The notes under the pieces are model-generated. The model saw only the letters and a list, made by a program, of their open reading frames with translations. It made no database searches and was not told the DNA's origin. A stretch of DNA of 64,000 nt from Lachnospiraceae bacterium (GTDB lineage Bacteria > Bacillota > Clostridia > Lachnospirales > Lachnospiraceae): the NCBI GenBank assembly GCA_017550165.1, contig JAFZQH010000027.1:1-64000 (forward strand), given 5' to 3'. This document shows, in pieces, positions 50,437 to 57,113 of this stretch; position 1 is the stretch's first letter; each line of letters begins with the position of its first letter. Made by a program: the position numbers and the translations under genes.

Positions 50437-51084
50437 ATGAGAGAAGATATCATCAATAAAGCCAAAGACTCAATACTGGAAATAGATGAAGATATGGCCG
50501 CCGAAGCCCTGGCTGAAGGCAAGGCGGAAGGCATCACAGCCCTGGAGCTGCTACAGGAAGGTTTTTCTGAGGGAATGAATGAAATGGGCGAGAGATATGC
50601 AAGGGGTGAAGCATTTATCCCTGAACTTGTATTTGCGGCAGACGTTATGAAGATCGCAACTGATGCAGTGGAAGAAGAACTGGCCATCGCAGCAGGGAAG
50701 GCTGAGAAGGCCGGTGTTATAGTCCTTGGGACCGTGGACGGTGACGTTCATGACATCGGCAAAAACCTCTGTGTTTCAATGCTGAAGGCCAAAGGCTTTG
50801 AAGTATACGACCTGGGAAAGGAAGTTCCCGCCAAAGAGTTCATCGAAAAAGCCAAAGAAGTAAATGCTGACATCATCGCATCCAGCGCCCTTCTTACAAC
50901 TACCATGCCGGTTCAGCAAGATATAGAAGATCTTCTTGCTGCCGAGGGTTTGAAAGGAAAAGTAAAGACCATGGTAGGCGGTGCTCCCGTGACACAGGAA
51001 TGGGCTGACAAGATAGGCGCAACCGCATATTCAAGCGATGCCATGAATTGCTGTGACGTGGCGCTTTCACTGGTGAAAGGTTAA
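50437..51084 (+). CDS. Corrinoid (B12-binding) protein of a methyltransferase system
   Basis: The 215-residue protein has the two-part layout of MtbC/MttC-type proteins. A four-helix cap at residues 1-85 (EGITALELLQEGFSEGMNEM, GEAFIPELVFAADVM) precedes a Rossmann domain with the Co-ligand motif DVHDIGKN (Asp-x-His-x-x-Gly). GSAP-like segments ASSALLTTTM and MVGGAPVTQEWADKIGA follow. It carries the methyl group between the MttB-family enzyme and the UroD-type methyltransferase encoded downstream. A strong Shine-Dalgarno (AGGAGG) precedes it, and it starts 24 nt after the kinase fusion. No corrinoid-reactivating ferredoxin protein (RamA) is in the window. Confidence 0.93.
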   Translation: MREDIINKAKDSILEIDEDMAAEALAEGKAEGITALELLQEGFSEGMNEMGERYARGEAFIPELVFAADVMKIATDAVEEELAIAAGKAEKAGVIVLGTVDGDVHDIGKNLCVSMLKAKGFEVYDLGKEVPAKEFIEKAKEVNADIIASSALLTTTMPVQQDIEDLLAAEGLKGKVKTMVGGAPVTQEWADKIGATAYSSDAMNCCDVALSLVKG

Positions 51085-51801
51085 ATGATGGAAAGAATAA
51101 AACGCGCGATAATACTGGCGGCAGGTGAAGGAAAACGAATGCGTCCGGTAAGCCTCACTACTCCCAAGCCCCTTATAAAGGTTAACGGGATAAGCTTTAT
51201 AGATACCATAATAAATGCTCTTAAAAGCAACGGTATCCACGAGATAGTCATCGTCACAGGATATAAAAAAGAACAGTTCTATGAAACATATAAAAATGAC
51301 CCTGATATTAAAGTGATCGATAATCCCTGGTATCTCGACGGCAATAACATTACTTCCATATACGCCGCAAGAGATTATCTTCCCCAATCCTTTATCATCG
51401 AGGGCGACCAGATAATAAGCAACATTTCCCTCTTCGATCCTGACATCGAAAAGAGCGGCTATGCTGCCACATATATGGATCATGCTCCCGAGTGGGCTAT
51501 TAAAGTAGAGAATAACAAAATCCTTGATTTCACCATTACCGGAAGAGATAACTGCTGCCGCCTATGGGGAGTATCCATGTGGACTCTGCAGGACGGAGAG
51601 CGGCTTTCCGAACTTGTGAGAAAACAATTTGAAGATATTAAAGACCTGGATGTCTATTGGGATGAGCTTGCACTCTCCCGCTGTACTACCGACTTTGACC
51701 TGTGTATCAGGGAGGTCGGGTCAGGTGACATCATAGAAGTAGATACGTTTGATGAGCTCGTAAGTCTCGACGGGACCTACATAGATTATAAGGAGGGATA
51801 A
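51085..51801 (+). CDS. LicC-like CTP:phosphocholine cytidylyltransferase
   Basis: The 238-residue nucleotidyltransferase has the signature AIILAAGEGKRMRPVSLTTP, the substrate Lys in PKPLIKVNG and the metal-binding loop FIIEGDQIIS. The segment IDNPWYLDGNNITSIYAARD is typical of LicC-type enzymes, which make CDP-choline. It is a paralogue of the middle domain of the fusion protein at 48625, so the operon has two cytidylyltransferase units that may act on different head groups. It starts immediately at the stop of the corrinoid gene. A second ATG at 51088 has equal support. Confidence 0.85.
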   Translation: MMERIKRAIILAAGEGKRMRPVSLTTPKPLIKVNGISFIDTIINALKSNGIHEIVIVTGYKKEQFYETYKNDPDIKVIDNPWYLDGNNITSIYAARDYLPQSFIIEGDQIISNISLFDPDIEKSGYAATYMDHAPEWAIKVENNKILDFTITGRDNCCRLWGVSMWTLQDGERLSELVRKQFEDIKDLDVYWDELALSRCTTDFDLCIREVGSGDIIEVDTFDELVSLDGTYIDYKEG

Positions 51802-51803
51802 TA

Positions 51804-53225
51804 TTGAATTGGTTCGCTAAACCTAAGTTTTTCAGCGAAGAACAGATGAATGATATACACAGCAAGTCCCTGGACCTGCTGTCAACCAAGGGCGTAATCT
51901 TCAAATCTGAAGAGGCCAGAAAAGTCCTTGAATCTTCCGGAGCCCGGGTGGATGGAGAGATTGTATACATCCCGGAAACCCTTGTTTCGAAGTGCCTTGA
52001 AAGGGTGCCTTCATCATTTCGCATGGATGCCGTAAATCCCGAAAGAGCCGTGACTATAGGCGGTGATCTTATCATTCATCCTGCAGGAGGCGAAGTATTC
52101 TTAAAAGACGCAGACGAGAACAGATACAGCAGCGCCACGATCGCCAACTTCTCAGACCTCCAGAAGATCTATCAGGCCTGCGACAATATCAATATGACGG
52201 GCTACCAGCCCCTCTCTCCCGATGACGTTCCCTTAAAGACCCGCGGTCTTCATTGCCTCTATGAGACGATGCTTTACACTGACAAGCCCTGGCTTGCTCC
52301 CATGGATTACGTCAGCGGAGCCGACAAACACAGAGAACTGCAAATGTACGAGATCGTTTTCGGCAGCGACTATGTTAAGGATCATTATCTTTCCTGGAGT
52401 ATAGTAACACCGGAAAGTCCCCTTCAATACAGTGAGTTCTCCTGTGAATCCATTATGGAGTATGCAGGAATGGGCCAGCCTGTTGCACTGGTAAGTGCGC
52501 CAATGTCAGGGCTTACCGGCCCCATACATCTCCTGGGTACCATAATCCTTTCCAATACCGAGACCCTGGCGGGACTTGTCCTTGCCCAATGCGTTAAACC
52601 GGGAGTTCCCGTGCTTCCTTCGGCCTCTCTTACATACGGCAACATGAAGCTGGCAACCTGGGAGTGCGCAAGCCCGGATTCTTCGCTGATGCTGGCCGGC
52701 GCCATCCAGATGTACAAAGACTTCTATCATTTGCCTGCAAGAGCCCAGACCGGTGTGACCAGTTCCAAAAAGGTCGATTACCAGGCAGGATACGAGACAA
52801 TGCAAAGCCTGCTGCTGACAGCCCTCATGGATGTTGACGTTACAAGCCAGTCCGCAGGCTCCTTAGAGAATCTCATGACAATTTCATTTGAAAAAACAGT
52901 TATCGACGATGAGATAATCGCCCGCGTAAGACGCATCATAGGCGGTATACCCTACAATGACGAGACCTCAAGCATGGATATCATTAAAGAAGTCCCCCAC
53001 GGCGAGTCATTTTTAAAGACCAAATCCACTATGAAGAATTTCCGCAAAGGATGGGCACCTGAGTTCGCCGACTGGAACAATTATGATCTCTGGCAGAAGC
53101 AGGATCAGACTGAGATTGAGAAGCGGGCACAGAGAAGAGTCCGTGAGATCATAGATAACGCAAAACCCCTTCTTGATGCTTCCACCGCTAAGGCACTGCA
53201 GGATTTCATCGCGGGTAATGAATAG
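51804..53225 (+). CDS. MttB-superfamily corrinoid methyltransferase without pyrrolysine
   Basis: The 473-residue protein is of the trimethylamine methyltransferase (MttB) superfamily. It shows MNDIHSKSLDLLSTKGVIFK near the start, ALVSAPMSGLTGPIHLLGTI mid-protein and LENLMTISFEKTVIDDEIIA near the end. It has no in-frame amber codon, so it lacks pyrrolysine like MtgB, MtpB and MtcB, which demethylate glycine betaine, proline betaine and carnitine. The substrate here is probably a quaternary amine passed by the BCCT carrier. The start is TTG at 51804, 6 nt after AGGAGG, and it follows the cytidylyltransferase by 2 nt. Confidence 0.92.
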   Translation: MNWFAKPKFFSEEQMNDIHSKSLDLLSTKGVIFKSEEARKVLESSGARVDGEIVYIPETLVSKCLERVPSSFRMDAVNPERAVTIGGDLIIHPAGGEVFLKDADENRYSSATIANFSDLQKIYQACDNINMTGYQPLSPDDVPLKTRGLHCLYETMLYTDKPWLAPMDYVSGADKHRELQMYEIVFGSDYVKDHYLSWSIVTPESPLQYSEFSCESIMEYAGMGQPVALVSAPMSGLTGPIHLLGTIILSNTETLAGLVLAQCVKPGVPVLPSASLTYGNMKLATWECASPDSSLMLAGAIQMYKDFYHLPARAQTGVTSSKKVDYQAGYETMQSLLLTALMDVDVTSQSAGSLENLMTISFEKTVIDDEIIARVRRIIGGIPYNDETSSMDIIKEVPHGESFLKTKSTMKNFRKGWAPEFADWNNYDLWQKQDQTEIEKRAQRRVREIIDNAKPLLDASTAKALQDFIAGNE

Positions 53226-53250
53226 GCTTTACCTATAAGGAGAAATGAAT

Positions 53251-54261
53251 ATGAAGATCAATATGCAGCAATGGGCTGATGACATTATCAAAGCCGAAGA
53301 TATTAAGAACCTTCCGGTACTCTACTTTCCCGTATTGAAAGATATGGGGATCAGCGTACCTGATTCAGTCAAGGATCCCTCAACTATCGCAAAAGTTATG
53401 AAGCGGATATTGGACAAATACCCTGATACCATAGCTGCCATAACAGGCATGGACCTCACTATAGATGCCCAGAGTTTTGGTGTACAGGTGAATTTCAGCG
53501 AGAAACAGGCCCCTAATATCATCGATCACATCCTATCGGGTCCGGAAGATATCGAAGGCTTAAAACTTCCCGATATCCACAGCGGCAGGACGGATGTATT
53601 CACTGAAAGCTGCCTTGAAGCGCAAAAGATCATTACCGACCGTCCCATATTCGGCGGAATGCTGGGTCCCTTCTCTCTCGCCGCCAATCTGCTTGATATC
53701 AACAAGTGCCTGAAGATGACCATCAAGGGCAAGGATAACCTTCATATACTTCTTGAAAAATGCACGGAGTGGCTCACTCTCCGGGCAAAAGAATACAAGA
53801 ACGCCGGGGCGAACGGTGTGCTTATCGCAGAACCCACGGCAGGGCTCTTGGCCCCCGCCGCTTGTGAGGAATTCTCTTCCCAATATATAAAACAGATAGC
53901 AGATGCTCTTCAGGATGATCATTTCTTCCTGATACTTCACGATTGCGGCCAGGTCGAGAATTCCGTAGAGAGCATGTGCGGCACAGGCTGTAAGGGACTC
54001 CATTTCGGCAACGGTGTTGATATGAGAAATATTATGCCGAAAGTAGATCCCGGGATACTTGCATTCGGCAATCTGGATCCGGCTACCGTATTCTTCATGG
54101 GAACACCTGATGAAGTATATGACAAGACCACTGCCCTGCTGGAGGCAATGAAGCCATATCCCAACTTTGTACTCTCTTCCGGGTGCGACCTTGCCCCCAC
54201 GGTATCAGGCGAGAATATAGAAGCCTATTACCGGGCATGCAGGGATTTTAACGCAAGATAG
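53251..54261 (+). CDS. UroD-family methylcorrinoid methyltransferase (MtaA/CmuA type)
   Basis: The protein of about 336 residues belongs to the uroporphyrinogen decarboxylase superfamily branch that moves methyl groups from corrinoid proteins. Probable zinc ligands are His and Cys in LILHDCGQ and Cys in LSSGCDLAP, and a GGMLGPFSLAANL segment is typical. In known systems MtaA/MtbA type enzymes pass the methyl to coenzyme M, and bacterial relatives to tetrahydrofolate; the acceptor here is probably tetrahydrofolate. The start is ATG 53251, 8 nt after AAGGAG; ATG 53245 sits too close. Confidence 0.88.
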   Translation: MKINMQQWADDIIKAEDIKNLPVLYFPVLKDMGISVPDSVKDPSTIAKVMKRILDKYPDTIAAITGMDLTIDAQSFGVQVNFSEKQAPNIIDHILSGPEDIEGLKLPDIHSGRTDVFTESCLEAQKIITDRPIFGGMLGPFSLAANLLDINKCLKMTIKGKDNLHILLEKCTEWLTLRAKEYKNAGANGVLIAEPTAGLLAPAACEEFSSQYIKQIADALQDDHFFLILHDCGQVENSVESMCGTGCKGLHFGNGVDMRNIMPKVDPGILAFGNLDPATVFFMGTPDEVYDKTTALLEAMKPYPNFVLSSGCDLAPTVSGENIEAYYRACRDFNAR

Positions 54262-54291
54262 ATCATTTATATAAAAGGAGAAAAGAACAAA

Positions 54292-55836
54292 ATGAGCGAG
54301 AATCAAAAAACCGCTGACAAAAGCAGGATTGACTGGCTGATCACGCTGGTACCCTTTATCCTTATCATGGCATTGGCAATATACTTTTTTGCCGTTCCGG
54401 ATCAGGCAAATGATGTGGTTGCGCAGATACGTTTCTTCTTCGGAGACACCCTTGGCAGCTATTATATCATAATAGGCATCGGATTCCTTGTGATCTCATT
54501 CTACCTGTCATTCTCAAAATACGGCAATATAGTCCTGGGAGAGCCCGGGGAGAAGCCGAAATACAACTTTTTCACCTGGGGTTCCATGATGTTCACATGC
54601 GGACTTGCAGCTGACATTCTTTTCTACTCATTTGCGGAATGGGTAATGTATGCAACCAATCCCCATGTGGCGGAAATGGGCAAAAACATTACTGAATGGG
54701 CAGGTGTATTCCCTCTCTTCCACTGGAGCTTCATCCCCTGGTCATTCTACCTTGTGCTTGCCGTAGCCTTCGGATTCATGGTCCATTGCCGCAAGCGGGA
54801 CAAGCAACGTTATTCTGAAGCATGTCTTCCTATCATCGGCGAGAAAAATGCTCACGGACTGCTGGGGCGTATCATAGATCTCTTTGCATTATTTGCACTG
54901 CTTGCGGGAACAGCCACAACATTTTCAGTAGCTACACCCCTTATGGCGGAGATCATCGTTTCATTATTCGGCATTTCCCTTTCACGTACCGCAGTGACCA
55001 TAATAATCCTTCTGATCACCTGTGCAGTGTATACATACGCTGTTCTTCACGGTTTCAAAGGTATCAGTTTCCTTGCCAAGTTCTGTATCTACCTCTTCTT
55101 TGCGATACAGCTTGCCTTCTTGCTGATCGGCGGCGAGGGAAGATTTATCATTGAGAACGGTGTGGAATCACTCGGAAAGATGGTTCAGAACTTTATCGGC
55201 CTAAGCACTTACATGGATCCCGGCCGGACCAATAACTTTCCCCAGGATTGGACTATTTACTACTGGGCATATTGGATGGTATGGTGCATCGCGGCTCCCT
55301 TCTTCATCGGTAACATAAGCCGGGGCAGGACCATTAAACAGACCATCATGGGCGGATACATCTTCGGTGTGGGAAGCACCATAAGCTCATTTATAGTTCT
55401 CGGCAATCACAGCCTTGGGCTGCAGACAGCAGGCGCACAGGATTTCATAGCGCAATATGAGGCCAGCGGAGACCTCTACGGGCTTATAATCAACATAATC
55501 AAGACCATGCCTGCCAGCGGTCTCTTCCTGGTGCTTATCATGCTGTGTATGATAGCATTCTATGCCACCAGTTTTGACTCCATTGCCTACACGGCGGCAT
55601 GTTACAGTTATAAGAAGCTGGATGAGGATGAGAAGCCCTCTGTAATGATAACATTGCTCTGGTGCATCCTTTTGATCGTTCTCCCCATTGCGCTTGTATT
55701 CTCCGAAAGCTCCATGAACAACATCCAAAGCGTAAGTATCATATCCGCATTCCCCATAGGGATAATCATGATACTGATGATATGGAGTTTCATAAAAGAC
55801 GCTAAAAAATACAGGGAAGAAAAGAAACTTGACTAA
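54292..55836 (+). CDS. BCCT-family betaine/carnitine/choline transporter
   Basis: The 514-residue protein has about twelve membrane spans. The BCCT signature includes the Trp-rich helix TIYYWAYWMVWCIAAPFF followed by GNISRGRTIKQ, and GSMMFTCGLAADILFYSFAE earlier. These carriers import or exchange quaternary amines such as choline, glycine betaine or carnitine. As the last gene of the operon it most simply supplies the substrate for the methyltransferase and the choline kinase domain. Long cytoplasmic osmosensing tails like that of BetP are missing, so nutrient uptake is more likely than osmotic control. Confidence 0.93.
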   Translation: MSENQKTADKSRIDWLITLVPFILIMALAIYFFAVPDQANDVVAQIRFFFGDTLGSYYIIIGIGFLVISFYLSFSKYGNIVLGEPGEKPKYNFFTWGSMMFTCGLAADILFYSFAEWVMYATNPHVAEMGKNITEWAGVFPLFHWSFIPWSFYLVLAVAFGFMVHCRKRDKQRYSEACLPIIGEKNAHGLLGRIIDLFALFALLAGTATTFSVATPLMAEIIVSLFGISLSRTAVTIIILLITCAVYTYAVLHGFKGISFLAKFCIYLFFAIQLAFLLIGGEGRFIIENGVESLGKMVQNFIGLSTYMDPGRTNNFPQDWTIYYWAYWMVWCIAAPFFIGNISRGRTIKQTIMGGYIFGVGSTISSFIVLGNHSLGLQTAGAQDFIAQYEASGDLYGLIINIIKTMPASGLFLVLIMLCMIAFYATSFDSIAYTAACYSYKKLDEDEKPSVMITLLWCILLIVLPIALVFSESSMNNIQSVSIISAFPIGIIMILMIWSFIKDAKKYREEKKLD

Positions 55837-55844
55837 AAACAAAG

Positions 55845-55865
55845 TCCCCCGCATCATGCGGGGGA
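55845..55865. terminator. Bidirectional terminator overlapping the end of the glycerophosphotransferase gene
   Basis: A 9-bp perfect stem TCCCCCGCA/TGCGGGGGA with loop TCA sits between convergent genes. The minus-strand stop codon and last codons lie in the stem. Confidence 0.8.
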
Positions 55866-57113
55866 TTCTTCTGTTTCAGATTCCATCAATTCCTTATTTT
55901 TCTCCAGCAGGTAATCCACAATATTGGACGCCGAATTTCCTATGATCTGCCATGACATGTTTCTGTATTTATCACGACCGGCGGCGTATTTCTCGTTATC
56001 CGATACGCTCTCGATAACTTCCTTCATCCGCGGGAAATCACTCTCATCAAGACGGAGTCCCAGATCAGGCAGGATAGCCAGCCTCCATACCTCTTCGTCC
56101 AGCCATGCCGCATCGTAGGGAGCCGTATCCATGGAAGTATCGGCGTACATAAGCGGCCTGTCAAACACATATGTATAATCGAAAATGATACCCGAAAAAT
56201 CCGTTATCATTATATCGGACTGGTAGAGAGTTTCAAAGTTATCATTTGAACGGTCCCAGATGAAGTTCTCGCTTTCGGGGAACTTAGCCACCAGGGAATC
56301 GTACATTTCCTTCTCATTTATAATGGTCTGGGGATGGGCTCTTACGATTATCTTAAATCCCGTATCCTGCAGGGCCTTTAGTATCTTCTCCCCATACTTG
56401 TTAAGGATGGAATCAGGTCCCCATGAAGGTGCCAGAAGCACCGTAAAGGGCTTGCCTTCCCCGCTGTCATTTTTCTTTCTCTCCTGATACCTTTCCATAA
56501 GGGAATCCATGTAAGGATTGCCCACCATATGGCATTCCTTATGGGGTATCCCTCTCACATCCTCTATCTTTCGCAGAGTAGTCTCCTGTATCTCCCCGGA
56601 TGTTAAAAGCGCATCATAGAAGTCAATGCCGAACATACGATAACCCGTGCCCTCGTCCACTGCATGATAAATATGCACATAATAATCGCAGTCCTTGGAT
56701 CTCTTCCACTGGTACACATCAAGCCCCGGGGTGGTGGAGAAGCATACACGCGCCTTCATCATATTAAGCCTTGCAAATGCCTTGTTCCCCTCGCCGATAA
56801 ACTCGCATTTTACGAACTTATACCCCTTGGAAAGGGCCGGGTCGTCCGGGGAGGCAGTCCAGTAATAACAGGTCTCTTCCCGTCTCTCGAACTCATCGCA
56901 TACCGGCTCAAACATGTTCCAGTAACGCTTATGGTCTGCAAATATGACTATAGGCAGCTTACTCTCGTCAATCTTGGCACCCTTACCGCCGCTTAGGAGG
57001 AATTTCAGCTTAAGGAATTTACCCCTGAAAGCAAAGATAAGGGTGGAAATAAGCCCTATGATAATTGTAAACAGCATGCTCCCGGTACCGGGATCGATAT
57101 ACAGATACATCAT
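55854..57113 (-). CDS. CDP-glycerol glycerophosphotransferase family protein (TagB/TagF-like)
   Basis: The 419-residue protein has one N-terminal membrane segment (GSMLFTIIIGLISTLIFAF) and a GT-B fold of the TagB/TagF family. Family motifs are YVHIYHAVDEGTGY, LLAPSWGPDSILN, RAHPQT and DIMITDFSGIIFDYTYV. Such enzymes add glycerol phosphate from CDP-glycerol to build teichoic acid-type polymers on the inner membrane face. A TarD-like CDP-glycerol synthase is not in this window. Its start overlaps the stop of the YidC-sulfatase fusion by 4 nt, so the two are coupled and probably act on the same polymer. Confidence 0.88.
   Translation of the reverse strand: MMYLYIDPGTGSMLFTIIIGLISTLIFAFRGKFLKLKFLLSGGKGAKIDESKLPIVIFADHKRYWNMFEPVCDEFERREETCYYWTASPDDPALSKGYKFVKCEFIGEGNKAFARLNMMKARVCFSTTPGLDVYQWKRSKDCDYYVHIYHAVDEGTGYRMFGIDFYDALLTSGEIQETTLRKIEDVRGIPHKECHMVGNPYMDSLMERYQERKKNDSGEGKPFTVLLAPSWGPDSILNKYGEKILKALQDTGFKIIVRAHPQTIINEKEMYDSLVAKFPESENFIWDRSNDNFETLYQSDIMITDFSGIIFDYTYVFDRPLMYADTSMDTAPYDAAWLDEEVWRLAILPDLGLRLDESDFPRMKEVIESVSDNEKYAAGRDKYRNMSWQIIGNSASNIVDYLLEKNKELMESETEESPA

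Noticed and set aside
51804..53225. Pyrrolysine-containing MttB
   Set aside because: The frame has no internal amber codon and no pyl genes are present, so it is a non-Pyl family member.
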